Shown piece by piece: positions 1 to 10,988 of a stretch of DNA of 64,000 nt. The notes beneath the pieces were generated by a model. It searched no databases and had not been told where the DNA came from. It saw nothing but the letters and a program-made list of their open reading frames with translations. Position 1 is the first letter of the stretch, and each line of letters begins with the position of its first letter. This DNA is from DATBQN01 sp963799925 (GTDB lineage: Bacteria; Acidobacteriota; Thermoanaerobaculia; Multivoradales; UBA5704): the NCBI GenBank assembly GCA_963799925.1, contig CAWCYZ010000001.1, positions 124,001-188,000 on the forward strand, read 5' to 3'. The position numbers were made by a program, and so were the translations under genes.

Positions 1-1670
1 ACCTCCCAGGCGGTGGCGGCGATCGCCGCCTCGGTGGGCCCGTAGAGGACGCTGACCGCCGCGGCGGGGAAGGCCGAACGGAGGTCGCGCGCCAGCTCGG
101 CGGGCACCCGGTCGCCGCCCACCAGGACGCGGCGCAGGCGCTCCCCTCCCCCGCCCCGCCGGCGCACCGCGTCGACCACCTGGCGCATCACCGCCGGCAC
201 GGCATGGAGGACGGTCATGCCGTCGAGCGCGGCGACGAGGCCCGGCAGATCGAGCGTCGGCTTGAGGTCGAAGACGACGGCGGTGCCGCCGGCCGCGAGC
301 GGCGCGAAGAGCTCGAGGAGGAAGACGTCGAAGGAGTGCGGGGCGAGGACCGGCATGCGGTCGCCGGGCCGCCAGCCGAAGGCCGCCTGCAGGGCGCCCA
401 AGGCTGTGCGCGAGCTGGCGGTGCTCGACCGCCACGGCCTTCGGCGCGCCGGTGCTGCCGGAGGTGTAGATCAGATAGGCGAGATCGCCGGGCGCCGCGC
501 CGGCGGGAGCCGGCTCGCCGGGGCGCTCCGGCGCGGCGTCGCCGTCCACCCAGACGACCTCGCAGCCGGCGAGGCCGAGGGCCGCGATCCGCTCGGCGAG
601 GGCACGCGGCGCGGCGAGCACGGCGCGGCCCGCCACGGCGACGGCGTCGGCGACCATGAAGGCGAGCCGCGCCGGCGGCAGATCGGGATCGAGCGGCACG
701 TAGGCGCCGCCCGCCTGCCAGATCCCCCAGATCCCCACCGCGAGATCGGCCGTCCGCTCGCCGAAGAGGCCGACGCGGACGCCGGGGCCGACCCCGGCGC
801 GGGCCAGCCGGCGCGCCAGGTCGGCGGCGCGGCCGGCGAGCTCGCCGTAGGTCAGCCGCGCGCCGCGCGCGGTCTCGACCGCCACCGCGCGCGGCGCCGC
901 CGCCGCCGCCGCCGCCAGCCGCCGCGGCAGGAGGTCGGCTCGGCTGCCGGCCGCCGGCTCGCCCGCCCATTCGCGGCTGAGCTGGTGGCGCTCGGGCGCG
1001 GTCAGCAGCGGCAGGTCGGCGAGCCGGAGCGCCGGATCGGCGGCGGCGGCGGCGAGGAGGACGCCGGCGTGGTGGAGCAGCCGGGCCACCGTCGTCGCCT
1101 GGAAGAGATCGGTGCGGTAGACGGCGCTCGCGGCGAGCCCCTCGGCGGCGTCGGCGAGCGTGATCTCGAGGTCGAACTTGGCGCTCGCCCGGCTCGGCGG
1201 CAGGGAGGTGATGGCGAGGCCCGGCAGCTCGAGGCGTTCGCCATGCGCGTTCTGCAGCGCGAACATCACCTGGAAGAGGGGCGTGCGGCTGCGGTCGCGC
1301 TCCGGCTGCACCGCCTCGACCACCCGCTCGAACGGCAGGTCCTGGTGGGCGAAGGCGCCCAGCGCCACCTGCCGCACGCGGCCGAGGAGCGCCGCGAAAT
1401 CGGGGTTGCCGCCGAGGTCGGCGCGCAAGACCAGGGTGTTGACGAAGAAGCCGATCAGCGGCTCGACCTCGGGCCGGGTGCGGTTGGCGAGCGGCGAGCC
1501 GACGGCGACGTCGCGCTGCCCGGTCCAGCGCGCGAGGAGGGCGGCGACGCCGGCGAGGAGGGCCATGAAGAGGGTCGCCCCCTGGCTCTCGGCGAGGCGC
1601 GACAGACCCTCGCGGACGCCGGCGGGGAGCGGCGCCCAGGCGCTCTCGGCGCGCGCCGAGAGGCACCGGC
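1..1670 (-). CDS. Gene VII segment 6: end of C and start of A (module 3, partial)
   Basis: Rest of the condensation domain (GATLFMALLAG near 1580, FFVNTLVLR near 1450, HQDLPFERVVEAV near 1345), then an adenylation domain: LTYGELAGRAADLA (near 855), YVPLDPDLPPARLAF (near 690), YTSGSTGAPKA (near 465), FDVFLLE (near 325) and LYGPTEAAIAATAWEV at the window edge. The pocket reads D-V-L-H-L-G-L-I-A, loosely glycine-like, with no firm call. A frame change near 402 sits between QLAHSL and GALQAAFGW. The gene continues beyond position 1. Confidence 0.85.
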
Positions 1671-4600
1671 GGGCGCGGGAGGTCGGTCGGCAGGTCGAGC
1701 GCCGGGACCCCGGCGAGGGTCGCCGTCCAGTAGGCGGTCTGTGCCGCCAGCCCGCTCTCCCCCAGCCGGCGCCGCTGCCAGAGGGCGAAGTCGGCGTATT
1801 GGATGGGAAGCGGCGGCAGCGGCGAGGCCGAACCGGCCGCCAGGGCGGCGTAGAGCGCCGTGACCTCGCGGATCAGCACCCCCATCGACCAGCCGTCGGC
1901 GATGATGTGATGCATGGTGAAGAGGGCGGCGTGCTCGTCCGGCCCGAGGGCGACGAGCGCGGCGCGCAGGAGCGGCCCGCGCGCCAGCGCGAACGGCCGG
2001 GCCGCCTCCTCGGCGGCCAGGCGCCCGGCCTCGGCCTCGCCGGCGGCCGCCGGGATCGACGCGAGGTCGATCCGCGCCAGAGCGACCCGCGCCGCCGGCG
2101 CGATCACCTGCACCGGGCGCCCCGCCGCGAGCCCGATCGTCGTGCGCAGCGCCTCGTGGCGGCGGACGATCTCGTCGAGGCTCGCGGCGAGCGCCGCGGC
2201 GTCGAGGCGCCCGCTGAGGCGGACCGCGGAGGGCACGTTGTAGGTCGGCGAGCCGGGGTCGAGCTGGTCGAGGAACCAGAGCCGCTCCTGGGCGAAGGAG
2301 AGCGGGATCCGCTCGTCCGCCCGGCGCGGCCGGCGCGGGATGGCGTTCGCTCGCGCCGGCGCCGCCTGGACCTCGTAGCCGAGCGCCGCCGCGAGCTGCC
2401 GCGCCGGCTCGCCCAGGAAGTCCTCGCCGTAGGCCTCGCGCCAGCGGTCGGCCGCGGCGGCATCGATGCCGCGGTGCTGGTGGAACTTGACGTCGCCCAG
2501 CATGCGCGACGCCTGGTGGAGGCCGTCGGTCATCCGCGCCGAGGTCCCGGCGTACGGCTCGGCCATCTCCGGGTGGTAGTCGAGGCCGAGGAAATCGCAG
2601 AGCCCGCCGAGCACCTCCGCCGGCCGCGCCACCAGCTCCTCGAAGCTCACCCGGCGCCGGCGCTCGGGCGGGACGGCGGCGAGGAAAGCGAGGATGTTGC
2701 GCTGCGAGATCAGCCAGATCAGCTCCGCCAGCTCGCGGCGGTCGAAGCGGTGCGGGTGGCGGAAGAAGAGCTGGTCGAGCTTCGCCTCCTCGAAGGAATG
2801 GATCATCCCGTACGGGTGGCGCACGAGGTGGACGTAGAGCGGCGCCTCGAACGCCTCCTCGGCGCGGGCGAGGGTCGCCGGATCGAGGGCGTAGGACGGC
2901 GTCTTGTCGACCAGCATGCGGCCGGCGATCCAGCCCTGGATCTCGGCATACAGGCGACGCGTGCTCCAGCCCTCCCGTTCCCCCGCCTCGACGATGGCCC
3001 GCGCCTCCTCGGCCGCGCCGCCGCGCGCCTCCATCACGGCGCGGATCGCCCCCTCGAGCCAGAAGCTGTCGCGGCCGCCGTTGCCCGTCGAACGCCGCCC
3101 GGCGCTCGGCGAGGGTGTTGAACGAGAGGAGCTCGAGCTCGGGCGGAGCGAAGAGCCGCGGATGGCCGGCGAGCATGACGCGCAGCAGGGTCGTCCCCGA
3201 GCGCGGCGGCGCCAGGACGAAGAGGGCGCGCGGGTTGCGCGGCTCGGCGGCCTGCTCGCGGCGACAGCGGCGGCAGCGGCGGGACGAGGCGGCGCAGCTC
3301 GGCGGCCTTCGCCTCGTCGACGCGGGCGAGCGCCGGCGCGTCGATCGCCGGCGCGGCCTCCGCCGCCTCGGCATCGCCCCAGCGCCGCGCCACCGCCCGC
3401 GGATGCTCGCGGCGCAGATGGTCGGCGAGCTGGGCGACGGTCGGCGCGTCGAAGATGACCACCACCTGGACGATCTCGCCGAGCTCCCGCTGCAGGTGGT
3501 TGACCAGCACGGCGCCGGCGATCGAGTTGCCGCCGAGCTCGAAGAAGCCGTCGTGGATGCCCACCCGCTCCACCTTGAGCGCCGCCTGGAAGAGGCCGGC
3601 GAGGTGGCGCTCGAGCGCGTCGCGCGGCGCGGCGTAACCGGCGGCGGCGCGCGTCGAGCCGCCCGCCGGCGCGAGATCGGCGAGCGCCCGCCGGTCGACC
3701 TTGCCGTGCGCGGTGAGCGGCAGCGCCGGGAGCGCCACGTAGGCCGCCGGCAGCATGTAGTCCGGCAGGGTCGCGGCGAGGAAGCTCCGCAGCTCGGCGG
3801 CGGCAGGGGCCCGCGCCGCCGCGTCTTCTGTTCCCAGCGCCAGATAGGCCACGATGCGGTGCTCTCCGGCCGCTCCCCCGGCCCTCCGGGCGCGCCAGGA
3901 CCGCCGCCTCGCGCACCGCCGGGTGCGGCGGCAAGCGCCGCCTGGATCTCCCCCAGCTCGACCCGGAAGCCGCGCACCTTGACCTGCCGGTCGAGGCGCC
4001 CGAGGAACGCCAGCTCGCCCGCCGGCAGCCAGCGCGCCAGGTCGCCCGAGCGGTAGAGGCGGGCCCCGGGCTCGCCCGAGAACGGGTCGGGCACGAAGCG
4101 CTCGGCGGTGAGATCGGGCCGTCCGAGGTAGCCGCGCGCCACCCCGGCGCCGCCCACCAGGATCTCGCCGGGAACGCCGGTCGGCACCGGCGCGAGACGG
4201 GCATCCACCAGGTAGATGGGCGAGTCGGGGAGCGGCCGGCCGATCGGGCTGGCGCCCTCGCCGAGGTCCGCCGCGGCCAGGCGGCGGTAGGTCGAGTGCA
4301 CCGTCGTCTCGGTGATGCCGTACATGTTGACCAGCGCCGGCCGCGCCTCGCCGTGCCGCGCCAGCCAGGGGGCGAGCGCCGCGGGCGCGAGCGCCTCGCC
4401 GCCGAAGACGATGCAGCGGAGGTCCGCCAGCCCACCGCCGGCGCCTGCCGGGTCCGCCTCCTCCTCCGCCCAGACGAGCTGGCGGAAGGCCGCGGGGGTC
4501 TGCGAGAGCACCGTCACCCGCTCGCGGCGCAGCAGCTGGTGGAAGTCGACCGGCGAGCGCGAGACGGCGAAGGGGACGACCACCAGCCGCCCGCCGTGGA

Positions 4601-7600
4601 GGAGCGCGCCCCACAGCTCCCAGACCGAGAAGTCGAAGGCATAAGAATGGAAGAGCGTCCAGACGTCCTCGGGCGCGAAGCCGAACCAGGCCGTCGGTGG
4701 CGGCGAAGAGCCGCAGGACGTGCCCGTGCTCGACGAGGACGCCCTTGGGCTTGCCGGTCGAGCCGGAGGTGTAGATCACGTAGGCGAGATCGCGCGGCGA
4801 CGACGGCGACCCGCGGCGCTTCGGCGCTCGCCGCCGCGATCGCCCGCGCCTCCGCGTCGCCGTCGAGGAGCAGGAGGGCCGGCCGCCGCTCCGGCAGCCT
4901 GCCGGCGAGCGCGCTCCGGGTGAGGAGGAGGGCGACGCCGCTGTCCGCCAGGAGGAAGGCCAGCCGCTCGGCCGGATAGTCGGCGTCGAGCGGCACGTAG
5001 GCGCAGCCGGCCTTGAGCACGGCGAGGATCGCGACCACCGTGTCGAGCGAGCGGTCGAGACAGAGGCCGACGAGCGCGCCGGGCGCGACGCCGCGCGCCA
5101 GGAGATGGTTCGCCAGGCGGTTGGCGCGGCGGTCGAGCTCGCCGTACGCCAGCCGCTCGCCGGCGCCGACGACGGCGGTGGCCGCGGGCGTCGCCGCGGC
5201 CCATGCCGCGAAGGCCTCGTGCAGGCCGCCGTGGACGGCGAAGCGGGCTCGCCGCCCGCCCCACTCGGCGAGCAGCTCGTGCCGCTCCGCCGCCGAGAGG
5301 AGCGGCAGGTCGGCGACCGTGCGGTCGGCGTCCTCGCTCGCCGCGGCGAGGATGCGGAGGAAGCCCTGGACGAGGCGCTCGGCGGTGGTGGCGTCGAAGA
5401 GGTCGGCGTTGTAGAGGCAGCTGCCGCCGATCCCCGCTCCCGCCTCGCCGAGGTTGACGACGAGATCGAACTTGGCGCTCTCGGTCCCCGTCGCGAGCGG
5501 CGAGAGGGCGAGCCCGGGGAGGTCGAGCGCGGGGAGGGGCGCGTTCTGTAGCTGGAGCAGCACCTGGACGAGCGGCGGCCGCGAGGGGTCGCGCTCCGGC
5601 ACCAGCATCTCGACCAGGCGCTCGAAGGGCAGGTCCTGGTGGGTGTAGGCGGCGAGCGCCCGCTCGCGGCTTCGCGCCAGGAGCTGGCGGAAGCTGTCCC
5701 CGTCCTCGAGGTCGGAGCGCAGCACCAGGGTGTTGACGAAGAACCCGATCAGCCCCTCGAGCTCGCCGCGGGTGCGGTTGGCGATCGTCGAGCCGACGAG
5801 GACCGAGCCCTGCCCGGTGAGCCGGTGGAGCAGGGCGTCGAAGCCGGCGAGGCAGACCATGAAGAGGGTCGCCCCGCCGCGGCGCGCGAGCTGCCGGACG
5901 CCGGCGGCCTGGGCGGCGGGCAGGTCGACGGAGCGGCTGGCGCCGCGGCTCGTCTGCACCGCCGGACGCGGCCGGTCGGCCGGCAGATCGAGGACGATCG
6001 GCGCGCCGGCGAGCGCCTCCCGCCAGTGGCGCAGCTCCCCTTCGAGCGCCGCGCCGGCGAGCCAGCCCCGCTGCCAGGCGGCGAAGTCGGCGTACTGGAT
6101 CGGCAGCGGCGGCAGCGGCGACGGCCGGCCGGCGAGGAACGCCGGATAGAGCTCCGCCAGCTCGTGCACCAGGACGCCGATCGACCAGGCGTCCGAGGCG
6201 ATGTGGTGCATGGTGAGGAGCGCCGCATGATCGTCGTCGGCCGACGCGACGACGGTGACGCGGAGCATCGGCCCGGCCGCCAGGTCGAAGGGGCGGCTCG
6301 CCTCGATCGCCGCGACTCCGCCGGCGCCCGCGAGCTCGGCCTGGCGCCGCGCCGGCGGCAGGCCGCGGAGGTCGACCAGCGGCAGCGGCAGCTCGATCGC
6401 GGACGGCGGCGCGACGAGCTGCACCGGGCCCTCGGCCCGGCCAGCGGTCGGCATGGCGAAGCGCGTGCGGAGGGTCTCGTGGCGGCGGACGATCTCCCCG
6501 ACGCTCGCCGCCAGGGCGGGGAGCGAGAGCCGGCCGGCGAGCCGCATGGCGGCGGGCACGTTGTAGGCGATGCTCCCCGGCGCCATCTGGTCGATGAACC
6601 AGAGCCGCTCCTGGGCGAAGGAGAGCGGCAGGGGCCGGTCGCGCGGCACCGGCCGGAGGGGCGGCGGTCCGGCGGCGCCCCCGGCGGCGGGCTCGATCCG
6701 CCGCTCGGCTTCTACCCACCGGGCGAGGCCGGCGACCGTCGGCGCCGCGAAGAGGGCGCGCAGCGGCACCTCGACACCCAGCGTCTGGCGCAGGCGCGAG
6801 AGCGCCTGGGTCGCCAGCAGCGAGTGACCGCCGAGGTCGAAAAAGCTGTCGTCGAGCCCCACCTCGTCGAGCCCCAGGAGCTCGGCCCAGTGCGCCGCGA
6901 TCAGCTCCTCGAGCGGCGTCCGCGGCGCGGCGCCGGCGGTCAGGTCGGCGGCCTGGCCATCGGCGGCCCGGCGGCCCCCCGCTCGGCGGCGGCGCGGGCG
7001 GTGAGCGCCTTGCGGTCCGTCTTGCCGTTGGCGTTGGTCGGCAGAGCGTCGAGGAGGACGACGGTGGGCGGGATCATGTACTGGGGCAGCCGCTGGGCGA
7101 GCGCCGCCCGGAGGTCGCGCCGCAGCGCCTCGGACGTCGTCCAGACCGCGGCAGCCGGCGGCGGCGCAGCGGCCGGGGGCGACGCGGCCGCCGCTGGCTC
7201 CTGCGGGTCCTCGAGCGCGCCGGCGGGCGTAGACGTTGAAGAGGCCGGCGGCGGCGATCGCCTGGTCCTGCTCGACCTCGATCGTGAAGCCGTGCGCGGC
7301 GAGGAGGTCCGTCACCTCGCCCAGCCGGCCGTCGCGGTCGCGCACCTCGACGACGACCTGGCGGATCTTCGGCCAGTCGCCCGCTGCGATGCCGCGGAGC
7401 ACCGCCAGCTCGCTCTTCTCGACGTCGACCTTGAGGAGGTCGATGCGCTCGACCCTCTCCTCGCGCAGGACCGCGGAGAGGGTGCGCAGCCGGCAGGTCA
7501 CCCTCTCGGGACGGACGCGCTCGGCGAGCAGCTCCTCGAGATCGCCCTCGGCGAGCTCCGCGCCGCGCGGCCCATCCGGCTGGCCGGCGGGCTGATTCTG

Positions 7601-10600
7601 CAGAAACGCGCGCACCACTCCGCGCTCCTCGGCGGCGTCGGAGAAGCGGCCGGAGAGGAGCGTCGCGTGCGGGTAGTAGGCGAACTCGGCGCTCCCCGCT
7701 TCATCGGCCAGGCCGCAGTCGAAGAGCCGGGCCGGCAGCGCGTGCAGGCGGACGTTGGCGCGCAGATCGGCGAAGACCTCGGGGATCGGCTCGAAGGCAT
7801 AGATACGCTCCGCGCCGGCCGCCCGCGCGAAGAGGCTGAAGAGGCCGACGTTGGCGCCGACGTCGAAGACCACCGCGCCGGGGCCGAGCGTGATGCCATG
7901 GCGCAGATACACCCGCTCGCCGAAGATCTCGCGGAAGAGGAACTCGGTCTCGCCGCGGTTGCGCTGCGCGACGACGAGGCCGTTCGGCAGCTCGGCGAGG
8001 TCGGCGCCCGCCGAGCTCCCCGGCGGCCTCGAGGCGCAGCCGGCGCGCCAGCGGCGCCGCGCGCTCGGCATCCGGCACGGCGAAGGCGACGAGCCGCGGG
8101 TCGCCGCCGGCGCCGGGCGCCGTCACCACCGCCGCCTCGGCGACGCCGGGGAAGCGCGCCAGCTCGGCCTCGATCTCCCCCAGCTCGATGCGCAGGCCGC
8201 GGATCTTCACCTGCTGGTCGAGCCGCCCGAGGTAGTCGACCTCGCCGCCGGGCAGGCGCCGCGCCAGGTCGCCGGTGCGATACAGCCGGCCGCCGGGAGC
8301 GGCGGCGAACGGGTCCGGCACGAAGCGCTCGGCGGTCAGCTCCGGCCGCCCCACGTAGCCGCGCGCCGGCTGCACGCCGCCGATGTAGAGCTCCCCCGGC
8401 ACCCCGACCGGGACCGGCCGGAGCGCGGCGTCGAGCAGGTGGATGGCGGTGTTCGCGACCGGCCGGCCGATCGGCACCAGCGGCCGCGAGGGGGCGCGCT
8501 CGCAGGCCCAGGCGGTGACGTCGACCGCCGCCTCGGTCGGACCGTAGAGGTTGTGGAGCGCGGCCCGCGAGCGGGCGAAGAAGCGCTCCTGGAGCGCGAA
8601 CGGCAGCGCTTCGCCGCTCGCGATCACCCGCCGGAGGGTGGCGCAGCATCCGCCGCTCGTCGCGACCGAACCGGCAGGCGAACCGGCGGTCGCCTCGAGC
8701 TCGCTCAGAAAGGCGGCGAGCATCGAGGGGACGAAGTGGACCGTCGTGATCCCCTCCTCCTCGATCGTCCGCGCCAGGTAGGCGGGTTCGCCGTGGCCGC
8801 CCGGCGCGGCCATCACCAGCCGGGCGCCGACGAGGAGCGGCCAGAAGAGCTCCCACACCGAGACGTCGAAGGTGAACGGTGTCTTCTGGAGCACCCGGTC
8901 CGCCGCCGTCAGCCCGTAGGTTTCCTGCATCCAGAGCAGCCGGTTGCGGATCGCCCGATGGGTGTTCATCGCCCCCTTCGGCCGCCCGGTCGAGCCGGAG
9001 GTGAAGATCACGTAGGCGAGGTGGTCGGGGCCGGCGCCGGTCGGCGGGGCGAGCGCGCCGCCGGCGAAGAGATCGCCGCGGCGATCGAGGGCGAGGACAG
9101 TCGGCCCCCGCCGGCGCCATGGCCGCGAAGCGCTCCTGCGTCAGCACCACCGCGGGACCGCGGCCGCCGCCGCCCGCCGCATCCTCGAGCGCCGCGGCGA
9201 TGCGCTCGGCCGGATGAGTCGGGTCGAGCGGCAGGTAGGCGCCGCCGGCCTGCAGGACGCCGAGGAGCGCGACGACCATCTCGAGCGAGCGCTCCATCAA
9301 GACGCCGACGGGGACGTCCGGCTCGACTCCCCTCGCCCGCAGACGGCGAGCCAGGGCGGCGGCGCGGCGGTCGAGCTCGCGATAGGTGAGCGCGGAGCCC
9401 GCCGCCGTCACCGCGATCGCGTCCGGCGTTCGCGCCGCCTGCGCGGCGACCAGCTCGTGAAGGCAGGCGGGGCCGGGGTAGGCGGCGGCCGTATCATTCC
9501 AGTCCACCAGCTCCTGCCGCTCCGGCCCGGTGAGGAGCGGCAGGGCGGAGAGCCGGAGGCCAGGGCCGGCGGCGGCGGCGCGCAGCAGCGTCCCCAGGTG
9601 TCCGAGCAGGCGCCGCGCGGTCGTCCCGTCGAACAGGTCGGCGCGGTACTCGAGCTGGCCGACGAGCGCGCCGCGGTCCTCGATCACCGAGAGGTTGAGG
9701 TCGAAGGTCGCGGTGCTCTGGCCGCTGTCGACCGGGCTGAACTGGAGGCCGGGGATCGCCAGCTCGGCGTTGGGCAGATTGATCACCGAGCAGGTGACCT
9801 GGAAGAACGGCGAGTGGGCGAGGCTGCGGGCGGGATTGAGCTCCTCGACCAGCTTGCCGAACGGCAGGTCCTGGTGGCTGAACGCCTCCATGGCGACCCG
9901 GCGGACGCGGCCGAGGACCTCGCGGAACGGGGGGTCGCCCGCGAGGTCGCTGCGCAGCACGACGTTGTTGACGAAGAATCCGATCAGGTCCTCGGTCTCG
10001 GTGCGCCGGCGGTTGGCGACCGGCGTGCCGACGGTGACGTCGGTCTGCCCGGTATAGCGCGCGAGGAGGGCCTGGAACGCCGCGAGGACCAGCATGAAGA
10101 GCGTCGCCCCCTCGCCGCGGGCGAGCGCCTTGACCTGCTCCACGGCGGCGGCGCCCTCGGCGAGCAGAGTGCCGGCGGTCCCGCCCGCGAAGCCGGCGAC
10201 CGGCGGGCGCGGCCGGTCGGTCGGGATCTCGAGAACCGGCGGGCCGTCCCCGAGCTGCCGGCGCCAGTAGGCGAGCTCCCTCTCGAGCACCGCTCCCTGG
10301 AGCGTCTGGCGCTGCCAGGAGGCGAAGTCGACATACTGGATCGGCAGCTCCGGCAGACGCGAAGGGCGGCCGTGGGAGAAGGCGTCGTAGAGCTCGACCA
10401 CCTCGCGGACGAGGATGCCGCTCGACCAGCCGTCGGAGGCAATGTGGTGCATGGTGGCGAGGAGGACGTGGTCCTCGCCGGCGAGACGGAGGAGCGCCAG
10501 CCGCAGCAGCGGCCCGCGCGCGAGGTCGAACGGCCGCTCGCCCGCCGCCGCCGCCAGGCGACGCGCCGTGTCCTCCCGGCGGGCCGGCGGCAGGGCCGAG

Positions 10601-10983
10601 AGGTCGACCAGCGGCAGCGGCACCGGCGCCGGCGCCGCGATCACCTGCACCGGTCGGCCGGCCTCGCCGGCCACGGTAAAGGTGGTCCGCAGGGTCTCGT
10701 GACGGCGCACGATCTCGTCGAAGGTGCGCGCCAGGATCTCCGGCCGCAGGCGGCCGCGCACCCGCAGCGGGGTGGGCAGGTTGTAGGCGATGTTGCCGGG
10801 CTGGAGCTGCTCGATGAACCAGAGGCGCTCCTGCGAGAAGGAGAGCGGGAAAGCGCCCTGCTCGCGGGGACAGGGGACGATCGGCGCGCGCAGCGGGTCG
10901 ATCCCCTCCTCCTTGAGCAGCAGGGCGAGCAGACGCTGCTTGCGCGGATCGAGCGCGGCGATCGACTTCGGCAGGTTCTCCAC
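1..10983 (-). CDS. Gene VII: NRPS, C-A(MT)-T-C-A-T-ST-C-A, continues off left edge
   Basis: NRPS with two unusual built-in domains. I place the start at GTG 10983-10981 (VENLPKSIAALDPRKQRLLALLLKEEG), two bases after the gene VI TAG; no in-frame ATG exists there. The leader matches those of genes III-V. Modules: C-A with an embedded FkbM-type methyltransferase and carrier; C-A-carrier followed by a sulfotransferase; C and the start of a third A domain, cut by the window edge within the A5 region. At least eleven frame changes occur (near 9107, 8030, 7215, 6965, 4800, 4693, 3940-3890, 3262, 3088, 1670 and 402), far denser than in other genes. Domain order is still clear throughout, so I keep one gene but cannot exclude real inactivation. 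Confidence 0.82.
1670..3262 (-). CDS. Gene VII segment 5: sulfotransferase and start of C (module 3)
   Basis: The sulfotransferase domain (below) is followed without a break by a condensation domain with LSFAQERLWFLDQLDPG (near 2300) and HHIIADGWSMG (near 1895). A frame change near 3088 splits the sulfotransferase between AAFDG and RDSFWLEG. Another near 1670 splits the C domain just before its ATLFM motif. No stop or start separates the sulfotransferase from its neighbours, so it is part of the synthetase. Confidence 0.85.
2420..3245 (-). other. In-line PAPS-dependent sulfotransferase domain
   Basis: About 270 residues with the 5'-phosphosulfate loop APPRSGTTLLR (near 3205), LVDKTPSYALDP (near 2905), the 3'-phosphate motif HLVRHPYGMIHSF (near 2820) and a family-typical end (MTDG, SRMLGDVKFHQH, near 2510). 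It lies between a carrier and a condensation domain. Sulfotransferase domains are known in assembly lines such as CurM of curacin, where sulfation primes a terminal decarboxylation. Here the domain is internal and no thioesterase follows. The nearest acceptor is the side-chain hydroxyl of the threonine-like residue on the preceding carrier. Confidence 0.85.
3262..4800 (-). CDS. Gene VII segment 4: threonine-like A and T (module 2)
   Basis: A domain read through three frames: YTSGSTGKPKG (near 4770), AFDFSVWEL (near 4630), MYGITETTV (near 4310), KVRGFRVELGEIQ (near 3965) and GKVDRRAL (near 3690). The pocket reads D-F-W-S-V-G-M-V-H, two changes from the threonine code DFWNIGMVH and close to the gene III module 2 domain, which lacks its C-terminal part. 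The carrier is FFELGGNSIAGAVL (near 3525), followed by FDAPTVAQLADHL and a linker of about 45 residues to the sulfotransferase. Frame changes near 4693 and 3940-3890 fall inside the A domain. Confidence 0.83.
4800..8030 (-). CDS. Gene VII segment 3: methyltransferase, T, C and start of next A
   Basis: The frame opens with the embedded methyltransferase (8000-7220). Between about 7215 and 6965 the true reading switches frame, recovering LPQYMIPP and NANGKTDRKAL (A10, near 7020), then returns at a run of six C. Next come carrier GGHSLL (near 6830), a C domain with HHIASDAWSIG (near 6205, Ala in place of the motif Gly) and FFVNT (near 5735), and the first part of the module 2 A domain (LAYGELDRRANRLANH near 5130, YVPLDADYPAERLAF near 4970). 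The frame changes again near 4800, just before YTSGSTG. Confidence 0.85.
7220..8010 (-). other. FkbM-type methyltransferase domain inside the serine A domain
   Basis: About 260 residues inserted between A8 and A10 of the adenylation domain. They begin with DLAELPNGLVVAQRNRGE and contain the SAM-binding motif FDVGANVGLFSLFA (near 7860), YAFEPIPEVF (near 7795) and KVDVEKSELAVL (near 7420). These are features of the FkbM family, whose characterised members are mostly O-methyltransferases, rather than of the usual NRPS N-methyltransferase. O-methyl-serine is my preferred outcome; N-methylation is possible. It is not a separate gene, because A-domain sequence continues on both sides. Confidence 0.82.
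8030..9107 (-). CDS. Gene VII segment 2: serine-type adenylation core (module 1)
   Basis: Core of the A domain, with FTSGSTGRPKG (near 8990), FDVSVWEL (near 8860), NLYGPTEAAV (near 8540), YRTGDL (near 8275) and KIRGLRIELGEIE (near 8185). The nine pocket positions read D-V-W-H-I-S-L-V-D, matching the serine code family (DVWHLSLID), so L-serine is a fairly confident prediction. After A8 the sequence runs through DPRLVAFAVPDAE and changes frame near 8030 into the methyltransferase. Confidence 0.87.
9107..10983 (-). CDS. Gene VII segment 1: C and start of A (module 1)
   Basis: The condensation domain accepts the chain from the gene VI ACP. It has LSFSQERLWFIEQL (near 10830), HHIASDGWSSG (near 10440) and FFVNN (near 9975), where the usual FFVNT has Asn. 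The A domain begins with LTYRELDRRAAALA (near 9380) and YLPLDPTHPAERI (near 9225). The frame changes near 9107 within a GGGGG run on the coding strand, where the shifted frame reads TVLALDRRGDL and leads into the A3 motif. Confidence 0.88.
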
Positions 10984-10988
10984 GTCTA
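10981..10988 (-). promoter_or_regulatory. TAG-AC-GTG junction, genes VI/VII
   Basis: Gene VI ends TAG (10988-10986). After two bases a GTG (10983-10981) begins the reading VENLPKSIAALDPRKQRLL. It is the only plausible start before C-domain homology, making gene VII the one gene here with a non-ATG start. Confidence 0.75.

Noticed and set aside
2420..3245. Free-standing sulfotransferase gene
   Set aside because: No start or stop; carrier sequence leads into it and a C domain follows in the same frame.
7220..8071. Free-standing FkbM methyltransferase gene
   Set aside because: A8 sequence precedes it and A10 (GKTDRKAL) follows it; it is an insertion in an A domain exposed by frame breaks.
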